Shown here in pieces: positions 7,800 to 16,860 of a stretch of DNA of 64,000 nucleotides. This DNA is from Paractinoplanes tereljensis (GTDB taxonomy: Bacteria > Actinomycetota > Actinomycetes > Mycobacteriales > Micromonosporaceae), in contig NZ_BOMY01000042.1 in assembly GCF_016862435.1 (NCBI RefSeq), positions 186,001 through 250,000 of the forward strand, written 5' to 3'. A program made the translations under genes and the position numbers. The notes under the pieces are model-generated. The model ran no database searches. It worked only from the letters and a program-made list of their open reading frames with translations, and was not told where the DNA came from. Each line of letters begins with the position of its first letter. Position 1 is the first letter of the stretch.

Positions 7800-10700
7800 G
7801 TGACCGTGACGACTGATCTGCAACTGATCGATCTTCCCGAGGCTCCCGAGGCTCTGGCCCTTTTCCAGTCCCGTTCCGCACCGGTTCGCCGCACCCTGCT
7901 CGACATCCTCGACGACACCGTGCGGGCCCATCCCTCCGCGCGGGCGATCGACGCCGGCAGCACCCGGCTGACCTACCGGGAGCTCGCCGACGAGGTCGAG
8001 AAGGTGCGCGCCACGCTGCGCGGGCACGGCGTCGGCACCGGCGACCGGGTCGGCATCCGGGTCTCCTCCGGTACGGCCGAGCTCTACCTGGCCATCCTCG
8101 GTGTGCTGGCGGCTGGGGCGGCGTACGTCCCGGTCGACGCCGACGACCCCGAGGAGCGGGCCGAGCTGGTCTTCGCCGAGGCGGGCGTCTGCGCGGTCAT
8201 CACCGACGAGCTGACCGTGTCGGTCCGGCGTACCCCCGAGGGCCGTCCCGAACGGCCCGGACCGGGCGACGACGCCTGGATCATCTTCACCTCCGGCTCC
8301 ACCGGCACCCCGAAGGGGGTGGCGGTCTCGCACGGCTCCGCCGCCGCGTTCGTCGACGCCGAGGCCCAGCTGTTCCTCGAGGACGAGAACATCGGCCCGC
8401 ACGACCGCGTCCTGGCCGGCCTGTCGGTCGCCTTCGACGCCTCCTGCGAGGAGATGTGGCTGGCCTGGCGGCACGGGGCCTGCCTGGTGCCGGCCGCCCG
8501 CTCGCTGGTCCGCAGCGGCGTCGACCTCGGCCCGTGGCTGGCCGAGCAGCGCATCACCGTGGTGTCCACGGTGCCGACGCTGGCCGCGCTGTGGCCGGTC
8601 GAGGCGCTCGACGACGTCCGCCTGCTGATCTTCGGCGGCGAGGCCTGCCCGCCCGAGCTGGCCGAGCGCCTGGCCGTCGAGCACCGCGAGGTCTGGAACA
8701 CGTACGGCCCGACCGAGGCCACCGTGGTCGCCTGCGCCGCCCGGCTGACCGGCGAGGGCCCGGTGCGCATCGGGCTGCCGCTGGACGGCTGGGAGCTGGC
8801 CGTGGTCGACCCGTCCGGCCAGCCGGTCGCCATGGGCGAGACCGGCGAGCTGGTCATCGGCGGGGTCGGGCTGGCCCGCTACCTCGACGCCGCCAAGGAC
8901 GCCGAGAAATTCGCCCCGCTGGAGTCCCTCGGCTGGGAGCGGGCCTACCGCAGCGGCGACATCGTCCGGGCCGAGCCCGAGGGCCTGCTGTTCCTCGGCC
9001 GCGGCGACGAGCAGGTCAAGCTGGGCGGCCGCCGGATCGAGCTGGGCGAGGTCGACGCCGCGCTGCAGGCGCTGCCCGGCGTCGCCGGCGCGGCCGCCGC
9101 CATCAAGCGCACCGCCGCCGGCAACCAGCTGCTGGTCGGCTACGTGGTGCCGCGCGAGGACTTCGACGCCGCCGCGGCGGCGCTGCGCATCCGCGAGCAG
9201 CTGCCGGCCGCGCTCGTCCCGCTGCTGGCCGAGGTCGAGGCGCTGCCGACCCGCACCTCCGGGAAGGTGGACCGGGCCGCGCTGCCCTGGCCGCTGGCCT
9301 CCAGCGGCGGGAACGACGAGCTGTCGGTCACCGAGGAGTGGCTGGCCGGCGGCTGGGAGGAGATCCTGGGCGTACGGCCCAAGGCCGCCGACGCCGACTT
9401 CTTCTCCCACGGTGGCAGCAGCCTCAACGCCGCGCAGCTGGTGGCCTGGGTCCGCCGCGAGCACCCGCAGGTGTCGGTGGCCGACGTCTACCAGCACCCC
9501 CGGTTGTCGGAGATGGCCGCGGTGCTCGACGCGCTGGTCACCACCTCGGCGGTGCGCCGGGAGGTGCGGCCCACGCCGCGCCGCACCGGGCTGTTCCAGG
9601 GCCTGCTGATGCTGCCGATGCTGGCCCTGGTCGGGCTGCGCTGGCTCACCGTGTTGGCGGCCTTCGCCAAGATCGTCGCGCTGCCGGTCCCGCAGGTGTC
9701 CTGGTGGTGGATCGCCGCCGGCTGGGCGCTGCTGTTCAGTCCGCCCGGCCGGATCGCGATGGCGGCGGCCGGGGCCCGGTTGCTGACCCGCGGGGTACGC
9801 CCGGGCGACTACCCGCGCGGCGGCGGCGTGCACGTGCGGCTGTGGGCGGCCGAACGGCTCGCCGACCTCACCGGCGCGACCGGCGTGGCCGGGGCCGGCT
9901 GGATGATCACCTACGCCAAGGCGCTCGGCGCCCAGATCAGCCCGGACGTCGACCTGCACTCCGCCCCGCCGGTCACCGGCCTGCTCAAACTCGGCCGCGG
10001 TGCGGCGATCGAGCCCGAGGTCGACCTGTCCGGTTACTGGGTCGACGGCGACGTCCTGCGCGTCGGCAAGGTGCGGATCGGCGCCGGCGCCCGGGTCGGC
10101 TCGCGCAGCACCCTGATGCCCGGCACCCGGATCGGCAAGGGCGCCCGCGTCGACGCCGGCTCGACCGTCACCGGCTCGGTCGGCGCGAACAAGCGCGGCA
10201 AGGACGACGCGGCCTGGCCGGCCGACCGTCCCCCGCACCGCTCCCGGCTCTGGGTCGCCCTGTACAGCCTGACCGCGCAGCTGCTGGGCCTGCTGCCGGT
10301 GGTGGCCGTGCTGCCCGCGCTGGCCATCCTGGCCGCCCGGCCGACCCTCGGCGCCGCGCTGCTCGCCGCCCCGGTCGCGGCGGTCGCCTACTTCGTCACG
10401 TACGCCCTGCTCGTGCTGGGCGGCGTCCGGCTGCTCAGCATCGGCCTGCGAGCCGGTTTCCACCCGGTCCGCGGCCGGGTGGCCTGGCAGGTGTGGACCA
10501 CCGAGCGGCTGATGGGGATGGCCCGGATCGCGCTGTTCCCGATGTACGCGAGCCTGTTCACCCCGGTGTGGCTGCGGCTGCTCGGCGCCAAGATCGGGCG
10601 CAACGCCGAGGTCTCCACGGTGCTCGCCCTGCCCGCGATGACCACCGTCGAGGACGGCGCGTTCCTGGCCGACGACACCATGGTCGCCAACTACGAGCTG

Positions 10701-11603
10701 AGCCACGGCTGGCTGCGGGTCGCTCCCGCGCGGATCGGCAAGCAGGCCTTCCTCGGCAACTCCGGGATGGCCGCGCCCGGCCGGTCGGTGCCCAAGCGGG
10801 GCCTGGTCGGGGTGCTTTCGTCGGCGCCGCGCAAGGCCAAGAAGGGCTCGTCCTGGCTCGGCTCCCCGCCGATGCCGCTGCGCCGCACCGCCTCGGCCGG
10901 CGACGCCAGCCGCACCTACGCCCCGCCGCTGCGCCTGAAGGCGGCCCGGGCCGCGATCGAGCTGTGCCGGATCATCCCGGTGATGTGCGGCGCCGTCCTG
11001 GCGGTTCTCCTCTTCGCCGGGCTCGCGTACCTGTGGCAGTCCGCGGGCGCCTGGGTGGCCGCTCTCGCCGCCGGCCCGGTGCTGCTGGTCGCGGCGATCA
11101 CCGGCGCCCTGCTGGCGACCGCGGCGAAGTGGCTGCTGGTCGGCCGGTTCCGGGTCACCGAGCACGCGCTGTGGACGTCGTTCGTCTGGCGCAACGAGCT
11201 CGCCGACACGTTCGTCGAGGTGCTCGCCGCACCGTGGCTGTTCCGGTTCGCCACCGGCACACCGCTACTGAACGTGTGGCTGCGGACGCTCGGCGCGAAG
11301 ATCGGCCGGGGTGCCTGGCTGGAGACCTTCTGGCTGCCGGAGTACGACCTGGTGCGGCTCGGGGCGGGCGCCACTGTCAACCGCGGTTGCGTAGTGCAAA
11401 CTCACCTGTTCCATGATCGGATCATGGCCATGGACGAGGTCACTCTGGGCGCGGGCGCCACTCTCGGCCCGCACGGAATCGTGCTGCCCGGCGCCAGCAT
11501 CGGCGCACGCACCACTGTCGGGCCCGGCTCCCTGGTCACTCGCGGCGACGCGGTGCCCGAGGACAGCCGCTGGCTGGGCAACCCGATCGCGAATTGGGTA
11601 TGA
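7800..11603 (+). CDS. Pls/PosA-type membrane nonribosomal peptide synthetase (A-T-TM/LbH)
   Basis: 1267 residues. Adenylation domain at about 30-490: IIFTSGSTGTPKGVAVSHG, FDASCEEMWLAW, NTYGPTEATV, YRSGDIVR and the GK of TRTSGKVDR. Carrier domain at about 515-590 with the phosphopantetheine motif GGSSL at 538-542 (Ser541). Six hydrophobic segments then occur in three pairs, separated by three tandem soluble domains, of which the later ones read as left-handed beta-helix hexapeptide repeats (VRIGAGARVGSRSTL, LGAKIGRNAEV, VTLGAGATLGPHGIV). This is the architecture of epsilon-poly-lysine synthetase (Pls) and PosA, which make homopoly-amino acids at the membrane without a normal condensation or thioesterase domain. 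The amino acid used here is not established. ATGA overlap couples it to the M1 peptidase. Confidence 0.9.
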   Translation: MTVTTDLQLIDLPEAPEALALFQSRSAPVRRTLLDILDDTVRAHPSARAIDAGSTRLTYRELADEVEKVRATLRGHGVGTGDRVGIRVSSGTAELYLAILGVLAAGAAYVPVDADDPEERAELVFAEAGVCAVITDELTVSVRRTPEGRPERPGPGDDAWIIFTSGSTGTPKGVAVSHGSAAAFVDAEAQLFLEDENIGPHDRVLAGLSVAFDASCEEMWLAWRHGACLVPAARSLVRSGVDLGPWLAEQRITVVSTVPTLAALWPVEALDDVRLLIFGGEACPPELAERLAVEHREVWNTYGPTEATVVACAARLTGEGPVRIGLPLDGWELAVVDPSGQPVAMGETGELVIGGVGLARYLDAAKDAEKFAPLESLGWERAYRSGDIVRAEPEGLLFLGRGDEQVKLGGRRIELGEVDAALQALPGVAGAAAAIKRTAAGNQLLVGYVVPREDFDAAAAALRIREQLPAALVPLLAEVEALPTRTSGKVDRAALPWPLASSGGNDELSVTEEWLAGGWEEILGVRPKAADADFFSHGGSSLNAAQLVAWVRREHPQVSVADVYQHPRLSEMAAVLDALVTTSAVRREVRPTPRRTGLFQGLLMLPMLALVGLRWLTVLAAFAKIVALPVPQVSWWWIAAGWALLFSPPGRIAMAAAGARLLTRGVRPGDYPRGGGVHVRLWAAERLADLTGATGVAGAGWMITYAKALGAQISPDVDLHSAPPVTGLLKLGRGAAIEPEVDLSGYWVDGDVLRVGKVRIGAGARVGSRSTLMPGTRIGKGARVDAGSTVTGSVGANKRGKDDAAWPADRPPHRSRLWVALYSLTAQLLGLLPVVAVLPALAILAARPTLGAALLAAPVAAVAYFVTYALLVLGGVRLLSIGLRAGFHPVRGRVAWQVWTTERLMGMARIALFPMYASLFTPVWLRLLGAKIGRNAEVSTVLALPAMTTVEDGAFLADDTMVANYELSHGWLRVAPARIGKQAFLGNSGMAAPGRSVPKRGLVGVLSSAPRKAKKGSSWLGSPPMPLRRTASAGDASRTYAPPLRLKAARAAIELCRIIPVMCGAVLAVLLFAGLAYLWQSAGAWVAALAAGPVLLVAAITGALLATAAKWLLVGRFRVTEHALWTSFVWRNELADTFVEVLAAPWLFRFATGTPLLNVWLRTLGAKIGRGAWLETFWLPEYDLVRLGAGATVNRGCVVQTHLFHDRIMAMDEVTLGAGATLGPHGIVLPGASIGARTTVGPGSLVTRGDAVPEDSRWLGNPIANWV

Positions 11604-12892
11604 CGGCAACACCCGGAGCCGACCATTCGACCGATTCGTACCTTCCCGAACACGGCAATGGCGGCTACCGGGTGCTCCACTACGACCTCGACCTCGACTA
11701 CCGGGTCTTTTCGAACCGGCTGGCCGGCCGGGCGGTCGTGACGGCGCGGGCCAGCCAGTGGCTGTCCCGCTACAGCCTTGACCTGGGCCGCTTCCGGATC
11801 TCCGAGGTGCGGGTCGACGGCCGGCCGGCCCGGTTCACCCACCGCGGCGGCAAGCTCCAGGTCCGGCCGGAGAAGGCGATCGGTTACGGCGCCACCTTCA
11901 CCACCGAGGTCCGGTACGCCGGCACGCCGGTACCGATCTCCGGCCGGTGGGGCGATATCGGCTGGGACGAGCTGACCGACGGCGCGCTGGTGGCCAGCCA
12001 GCCGAACGGCGCCCCGTCCTGGTTCCCGTGCAACGACCGGCCCGACGACAAGGCCACCTACCTGGTCACCATCACCGCCCCGGCGCCGTACACCGCGCTG
12101 GTCACCGGCGACCTGGTCTCCCGCCGCCGCGGCGCCGGCACCCGCACCTGGGTCTACGAGCGGAACGAGCCCACCCCCGCGTACCTGATGAGTGTCCAGG
12201 TCGGACGCTACGACCTGGTCGAGCTGGCCGCCGGCGGGGTGATCCAGCGAGCCGCGATCCCGCCCGGCCTGCGCACGAACTTCCGGTACGACTTCGGCCG
12301 GCACGGCGAGATCATGGCGACCATGGAACGGTTCTTCGGGCCATACCCGTTCCTGGAGTACGTCGTGGTGGTCGCCGACGACGACCTGGACGACCCGATC
12401 GAGGCCCAGGGCATGGCCGTCTTCGGCCGCAACCACGTCGACGGCCAGCGCACCCACGAGCGGCTGGTCGCGCACGAGCTGGCCCACCAGTGGTTCGGCA
12501 ACAGCCTCACGGTCGCCGACTGGCGGCACATCTGGCTCAACGAGGGCTTCGCCACGTACGCCGAATGGCTCTGGTCCGAGGTTTCCGGCGGTCCGACGGC
12601 GGCGACGCACGCCGCCCAGTGGCACGCCTGGGTCGCCACCCACCGGGGTTACCTGACCGTGGCGAATCCGGGCGTCCACCGAATGTTCGATCCCCTGGTC
12701 TACAAACGCGGCGCCCTGACCCTGCACGCCCTGCGCAACAAGGTCGGCGACGCCGCGTTCTTCCGGCTGCTGCGCTCCTGGGTAGCCGAACACCGCCACT
12801 CGACGGTGACCACCGACCAGTTCCGCGCCCACGTCGACCAGGACGACCTCCTGACCGCCTGGCTGGACCGCCCCGAACTACCCCCGCTGTAG
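11600..12892 (+). CDS. M1 family zinc aminopeptidase
   Basis: 430 residues from ATG 11600, which overlaps the TGA of the synthetase (ATGA). The zinc site HELAH lies at about residue 292 in RLVAHELAHQWFGN; the third ligand is Glu in LNEGFATYAEW about 19 residues later. A GAMEN-like segment reads AQGMAVFGRN, a divergent form with Gln replacing Glu-containing spacing seen in classical aminopeptidase N. It is short for M1 enzymes (no long C-terminal helical domain) and has no clear signal peptide. Coupling to a Pls-type synthetase suggests it acts on the poly-amino acid product or on self-protection: known epsilon-poly-lysine-degrading enzymes are M1-type aminopeptidases. The link is inference. 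Confidence 0.9.
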   Translation: MTATPGADHSTDSYLPEHGNGGYRVLHYDLDLDYRVFSNRLAGRAVVTARASQWLSRYSLDLGRFRISEVRVDGRPARFTHRGGKLQVRPEKAIGYGATFTTEVRYAGTPVPISGRWGDIGWDELTDGALVASQPNGAPSWFPCNDRPDDKATYLVTITAPAPYTALVTGDLVSRRRGAGTRTWVYERNEPTPAYLMSVQVGRYDLVELAAGGVIQRAAIPPGLRTNFRYDFGRHGEIMATMERFFGPYPFLEYVVVVADDDLDDPIEAQGMAVFGRNHVDGQRTHERLVAHELAHQWFGNSLTVADWRHIWLNEGFATYAEWLWSEVSGGPTAATHAAQWHAWVATHRGYLTVANPGVHRMFDPLVYKRGALTLHALRNKVGDAAFFRLLRSWVAEHRHSTVTTDQFRAHVDQDDLLTAWLDRPELPPL

Positions 12893-13615
12893 CGAGGCGA
12901 GATCCCGTCGGATGTAGCGCAGGTGCGCCCATTCCTCCTCCAGGATCACCCGAACGCAGTCACCGACGCTGGGATGCCAGTCGCCGCCGCCCCACGGGTT
13001 GTCGCGTTCCTCGGCGAGCAGCTCCGTCGTGGCCGTGGCCAGGAAGTCGGTCACCATCCGCTGTCGCTCGGCCCGCACCGCGAGGATCTCCGGGTAGAGC
13101 GGCGGGTCCACCCGGAAGATCGACATGTCGAAACCCATGTCGGCGGCACCGGTGAAGATCTGGCCGATCTCGTGGAACGGCTGCGGCACCCGGAGGATCC
13201 CGCCGCCGAGCCAGGCGTCGGTCGCCAGGATCAGGTGCCGCAGGGTCTGGGCCAGGGACCACTCGTCGTCAACGCGGGTGTCCACCAGGTCCGGCGGCGT
13301 GCCCGCCACCGTCGTCTGCCACGCGGACTGCACCGCGACCCAACCCTCGCGCAGCCCCTCGGGCGTCTGCGCCTTCTGCAGCTCGCGGCCCGGGAACTGC
13401 CGGTTGAGCTCGGCATCCACGAGCGGCACCACGTCGACCCCGTTGACGAAGAGGCTGCCGAAGAACAGGTCGTGGCTGTCGATGTCGAGCCCACCCACAT
13501 CAACTTCGCGCATAGTCACCCCACGGAGATCGGAGAATCGCAGGGTGGCGCCCTTGAAACTGGCCCGGACGAAGGTAGCGCCTTCGAACTCCTTGGTGCC
13601 GGAATAGGTCGTCAT
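12878..13615 (-). CDS. Pentapeptide-repeat / DinB-like fusion protein
   Basis: 245 residues from ATG 13615 (the open frame runs further up, without support). Residues about 8-40 are pentapeptide-like (FEGATFVRASFKGATLRFSD). Residues about 95-240 form a DinB-like four-helix bundle with DDEWSLAQTLRHLILATDAW and a C-terminal EEEWAHLRYIRRDL, giving His residues suited to a metal site. DinB-like proteins often act as thiol-dependent transferases or damage-induced proteins; no specific reaction can be assigned. A paralogue with the same fusion lies at 34364-35065. The gene converges on the M1 peptidase with a 15-nt overlap. Confidence 0.85.
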   Translation of the reverse strand: MTTYSGTKEFEGATFVRASFKGATLRFSDLRGVTMREVDVGGLDIDSHDLFFGSLFVNGVDVVPLVDAELNRQFPGRELQKAQTPEGLREGWVAVQSAWQTTVAGTPPDLVDTRVDDEWSLAQTLRHLILATDAWLGGGILRVPQPFHEIGQIFTGAADMGFDMSIFRVDPPLYPEILAVRAERQRMVTDFLATATTELLAEERDNPWGGGDWHPSVGDCVRVILEEEWAHLRYIRRDLASLQRG

Positions 13616-13661
13616 CGCTCCATCATCGCGGGTGTCGTGTCTGGTGAGAGGGCTCGGCATC

Positions 13662-14717
13662 TCAGACGATGGTGGGCGTGCGGACGGTTGCCCGCTGTGG
13701 CCAGACGCAGCAGACGACGATCGCCAGGATCGGGAGCAGCGACAGGATGGCGAGCGGCTCGGCCCCGAAGAACACGAAACCGCCCCAGTACACCGAGGGA
13801 CCGTCACCGTTGCGGTGGGTGTTGGCCAGCAGGGAGCCGGTCGAGGTGGGGATGTTGCCCAGACCGGCCGGGGCGAGCATCAGCAGCGTGGCAACGCAGA
13901 GTCTCGAGTACGCCCGCTGCCGGCCCGGCTCGAAGCGGCGCATGCGCTTCGCGGTGTAAAGCCCGAACAGAGCGCCGAGCAGAGTGCCGGCCAGGCCGCC
14001 GAGGATGGTGTCGCGTAGGTGGCCGGGCGGCTCGGCCCACATCACGTCGAGATTCAGGGCGGACGGGTTGGATACGGCCTGGGTGATCTGCACTGCGGCG
14101 AGATAGCCGGCGCGGGTGCCGGTCACCTCGGCGAAAACGCCGGGCTCGCGACGGACCGTGATCCGCACGTCCTGCCAGCCGTGTGTGCGCATCTGCCGGG
14201 TGACGGCGGCGGCGACCTGCTCCACGCCGGCTTGCGGGGGCATCATGCCGGTCACACTGGTCCGGCCGACACGCACGCCGGTACCGCCGTGCCAAGTGTC
14301 GTTGCTGTACGGGTTCCAGAAGGTTTGCCGCCCGAACTGGCGGGCCCTGTCGTCGAAGGGGACCGGCAGGATCGTGGGCGCGAGGCCGATCACGGTGGTC
14401 TTGTCCGGCGCCATCGGATCCACGTCCCGCCAGGCCAGCCACGAGCCGAGCGCGATCCCGCTCAGCCCGCCGAGCACGGCCGCGAATGCCGCGACCACGA
14501 ACGCCCGGCGCCCGAACTCGGCGAGACGCCGGCCGAAGCCGTGCCGCAGCAGCAGCGCGGCCTCGCGCGCAGCCGGCCGCGATCGGCCGGGATCAGCGGC
14601 GTCGAGCAGCGTCGCCAGGATCTCCGGACCACGCTCGTGCCGATACGTCCGGGGGTAGGCCAACAGCCACCGCCGGTACCTGCGGGCCAGACGCATAATG
14701 CGAATGTCGTCGGGCAT
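13662..14717 (-). CDS. Integral membrane protein of a PadR-linked pair
   Basis: 351 residues. The N-terminus RRYRRWLLAYPRTYRHERGP and EILATLLDAA is a soluble prefix often seen in actinobacterial membrane proteins encoded after PadR regulators. One helix follows at about 72-95, then an extracytoplasmic domain of about 130 residues, then three or four helices in the last 120 residues (ILGGLAGTLLGALFGLY; LAILSLLPILAIVVCCVW). No enzyme motif is recognised. It lies 27 nt downstream of the PadR gene in the same direction, so the pair is probably one operon under PadR control; such pairs often respond to envelope stress or toxic compounds. Confidence 0.75.
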   Translation of the reverse strand: MPDDIRIMRLARRYRRWLLAYPRTYRHERGPEILATLLDAADPGRSRPAAREAALLLRHGFGRRLAEFGRRAFVVAAFAAVLGGLSGIALGSWLAWRDVDPMAPDKTTVIGLAPTILPVPFDDRARQFGRQTFWNPYSNDTWHGGTGVRVGRTSVTGMMPPQAGVEQVAAAVTRQMRTHGWQDVRITVRREPGVFAEVTGTRAGYLAAVQITQAVSNPSALNLDVMWAEPPGHLRDTILGGLAGTLLGALFGLYTAKRMRRFEPGRQRAYSRLCVATLLMLAPAGLGNIPTSTGSLLANTHRNGDGPSVYWGGFVFFGAEPLAILSLLPILAIVVCCVWPQRATVRTPTIV

Positions 14718-14744
14718 GTTGATCCCTTCAGGGGGCGGCGACGA

Positions 14745-15086
14745 TCAGGCAGGGCGGGGAACACCGGCGGTGCGGACTCCGCTCAACCGTTGGGTCACCA
14801 TCCGTACGTCGCGGCGCATCTGCTCGGCCTCGGCGGCCAGCGCGGCGATGCCCGGATCGGTCAGCCGGTAGTAGCGGCGGAGCCTGCCGTCGACAGTCTC
14901 CTCACGGTCGACCTCGAGGAGGCCTTCGTCGTTGAGCCGATCAAGTGCCGCATACAACGTGCCGGCGGCGAGGCGCGTCCCGCCATCCGACAGCCGCGCC
15001 ACTTCCTTGATCACCGCATACCCATGCAGCGGCGCCGGAGCAAGCGCCGACAGAATCAGAAAGCTCGGTCGCCGCATGCTCGCCAT
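14745..15086 (-). CDS. PadR family transcriptional regulator
   Basis: 113 residues from ATG 15086 (MASMRRPSFLIL), which fits PadR N-termini; the frame stays open to 15131 but those codons would cover the operator-like dyad. The winged helix shows PLHGYAVIKEVARL, LAAGTLYAALDRLNDEGLLE, and a wing RLRRYYRLTDPGIAALAAEA, followed by a C-terminal dimerisation helix. PadR proteins repress an adjacent transporter or membrane gene and release DNA on binding small molecules. The likely targets are itself and the membrane protein immediately downstream. Confidence 0.9.
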   Translation of the reverse strand: MASMRRPSFLILSALAPAPLHGYAVIKEVARLSDGGTRLAAGTLYAALDRLNDEGLLEVDREETVDGRLRRYYRLTDPGIAALAAEAEQMRRDVRMVTQRLSGVRTAGVPRPA

Positions 15087-15097
15087 GGCCGCCAATA

Positions 15098-15116
15098 TAC
15101 AGTTGATCGAACTATA
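15098..15116. promoter_or_regulatory. Candidate PadR operator
   Basis: TACAGTT at 15098-15104 and AACTATA at 15110-15116 form an inverted repeat (6 of 7 pairs) around GATCG, 11 nt upstream of the PadR start codon. PadR operators are typically AT-rich dyads of this size at the promoter. The TATA-rich arms could also serve as a -10 element. Binding is inferred. Confidence 0.45.
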
Positions 15117-15820
15117 GGCAAGGCCCGACATCGATGCGTCGACGACGCTTTGCGCGAAGACGGTCAGCGAGGCGAGGCAGCTGCCCTACCTGACCCTCGC
15201 CACAACGACGCTGGTCGTTGCCCGAATGCCTGACTGCGAGGCGACGAGTTCATCGCGCGCAAGCCAGACCACGAAGCCGACCACCGCGCTCACCCCTACG
15301 GGAGGCGACGACGGCCAAGCCAGCGGCGACAAGGCGATAGGCAACCACCAACCGCCGCAAGCCGAACCGCTCCCTGGAATGTCGGGCCGTAAAGAATCGG
15401 CACGCGTTATCTGCGGCAAATGTGCTCGGCGCGCGGCGTACAAGAGATCCGTCAACCCGTCGGCGATTTTCTATCCAGAATCCGCGCGCGCCATGTCTCG
15501 TAATCGTGTGCGGAGAGGATGCCCAGACCGCAGTAGGGGTTGTATGACAGTGGGCGAAAACGTTCTCCGACGGATAGGCGTCAGAAGCCGCCAACGATCC
15601 GAGATTAGTCGTTGGCGGCGTAGTTGACCCGTAGAGCTATCCGCTCAGCTGCTCTGCGGCCGACTTCTGCTGATCTTACTCTATATGAGGACATCTGGCG
15701 ATGTGGATAAGCGCTCTTCACCTGCCCGGACGATATAGCGGAAACCGTGGGCGAGGACTCGCTCAGCATGTTTAGATTGCGAAGCTGACTCTTGCCAATG
15801 ACCCGAAAGGATGGCGCATC
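15117..15820. other. Gene-poor low-G+C stretch
   Basis: About 700 nt with no convincing gene. Short open frames exist on both strands (for example minus 15186-15455 and minus 15250-15594), but they lack ribosome sites and recognisable domains. A hairpin at 15587-15619 is the only clear structure. Base composition shifts away from the neighbouring coding DNA after about 15600, so this may be decayed or acquired sequence. Confidence 0.5.
15587..15619. terminator. Hairpin, likely terminator or mobile-element remnant
   Basis: GCCGCCAACGA at 15587-15597 pairs perfectly with TCGTTGGCGGC at 15609-15619 (11 bp) around an 11-nt loop. It stands alone in the gene-poor stretch upstream of the secreted orphan gene, so its partner gene is unclear. 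Confidence 0.45.
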
Positions 15821-16372
15821 GTGGCCAAGATCCCCGCGTTCCGAGTGGCGGCCGGCGCATTAGTGCTCACCGGTTGCCTCAACGTTGGTTCGTCGCCGGC
15901 CCTTGGCGCTCCACCGGCACGGGATGCTGGCCTCTCTGCCGAAAGTGCATCCCTGCGGGACGGTAACTACATCGGTCTCGCAGGCTGGCATCGATGGGTG
16001 AATGGCAATGCGGAGGCACGGTGCGAATCCGGACAATCATGGGTCGCGATGGACTTCAACTTCAATCAGCCGCGCCCTCGATACGACATCGTGGTGCGCC
16101 TGAAAATTCAGCCGCCATCGTACTTCGACAGTTGGTCGAAATATGACATGGAGCCGGACGTATTCAGGACGCAGGTCTTGTACGGCCCAGGCAGCCCGGG
16201 CCGAGAAAACTACTTCAACCTTCCTACTCGAAAAATCCACAACGAGATCGCCGGAACCGTCGGCGTCGAGGTCTACAGCCGGCAGACAGGTGAGCGGATC
16301 GGATGGCAGGTCTGGGATGCGATTCTGGCATGCGGATATGATTACGCCTATTGGTTCACCGACCAGGTCTAG
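15821..16372 (+). CDS. Secreted protein of unknown function
   Basis: 183 residues from GTG 15821, with CGAAAGGATGG about 10 nt upstream as ribosome site. Residues 1-30 form a signal peptide. LTGC at about 16-19 fits a lipobox; ALGA before PPARD offers an alternative signal peptidase I site, so a lipoprotein is possible but not certain. The mature part is rich in aromatic residues (GLAGWHRWVNGNAEARCESG, YFDSWSKYDMEPDVFRTQ, YDYAYWFTDQV) and has two Cys that could form a disulfide. No family is recognised. Lower G+C and relaxed codon use compared with the flanks suggest recent acquisition. Confidence 0.7.
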   Translation: MAKIPAFRVAAGALVLTGCLNVGSSPALGAPPARDAGLSAESASLRDGNYIGLAGWHRWVNGNAEARCESGQSWVAMDFNFNQPRPRYDIVVRLKIQPPSYFDSWSKYDMEPDVFRTQVLYGPGSPGRENYFNLPTRKIHNEIAGTVGVEVYSRQTGERIGWQVWDAILACGYDYAYWFTDQV

Positions 16373-16816
16373 ATAATCGCGGTAGTTGATGATCGATCAG
16401 GTGTATTGTTCTCGGCAGATCCGGGCATCCGCTTCACTGTCGGCCAACTCGACACTGAAATATTCGAAACCACTGCTATCGCTGCATAAGCCATCACATC
16501 AGGTCAGCGGGTGTGACGGGAAATCGGAGATCTTGGAAAGGTACGGCACTCGGCGGGGGGCTAAATCTTCAACTTCGCTGCGGGGTGCGCTGTCGCTGCT
16601 GGATATAAGCGGCATTTCGGGCGCGACCGGCGCTGTGTGGAAGCGTTGCCTGTCGGGCGGGAGCGGCCGCCTGCGATGCGGCGGTCGCTTGGGGTTTGGG
16701 GGTCGTTGCGCGATGGGCGCGGCACGTGCTGGTGTTGCGCGCCGGTCGCGCGGGCTGGGCGGTCGGGTGGTGGTGCGGTTGTGGGCGTTGTCGTGCGTAC
16801 CGGAAGAGGCCTTTAT

Positions 16817-16830
16817 CTAGGTATACCTAG
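16817..16830. promoter_or_regulatory. Perfect 14-bp palindrome
   Basis: CTAGGTATACCTAG is identical to its reverse complement. It lies 117 nt upstream of the small-protein gene that is coupled to the LuxR regulator and directly abuts a GC-rich hairpin. It resembles a dimeric regulator site; no cognate protein can be named. Confidence 0.4.
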
Positions 16831-16860
16831 GCCGCCGTTACGCCCCTCCTAAGCGGCGGT
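16831..16860. terminator. GC-rich hairpin next to the palindrome
   Basis: GCCGCCG at 16831-16837 pairs with CGGCGGT at 16854-16860 (one G-T pair), and TTA pairs with TAA inside it, leaving a loop of about nine bases. It could be a terminator isolating the downstream operon or a leader hairpin. Confidence 0.4.

Noticed and set aside
7707..11165. 1152-codon minus-strand open frame opposite the synthetase
   Set aside because: It is rich in Gly/Arg/Gln/His runs, a mirror of high-GC codon use on the plus strand, where known domains are found. No ribosome site or domain.
15186..15455. 89-codon minus-strand frame with two hydrophobic stretches
   Set aside because: TTG start without ribosome site, low-complexity, no homology that I recognise.
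16386..16820. 144-codon plus-strand frame
   Set aside because: Ser-rich then Arg/Gly-rich composition, no ribosome site, ends across a palindrome.
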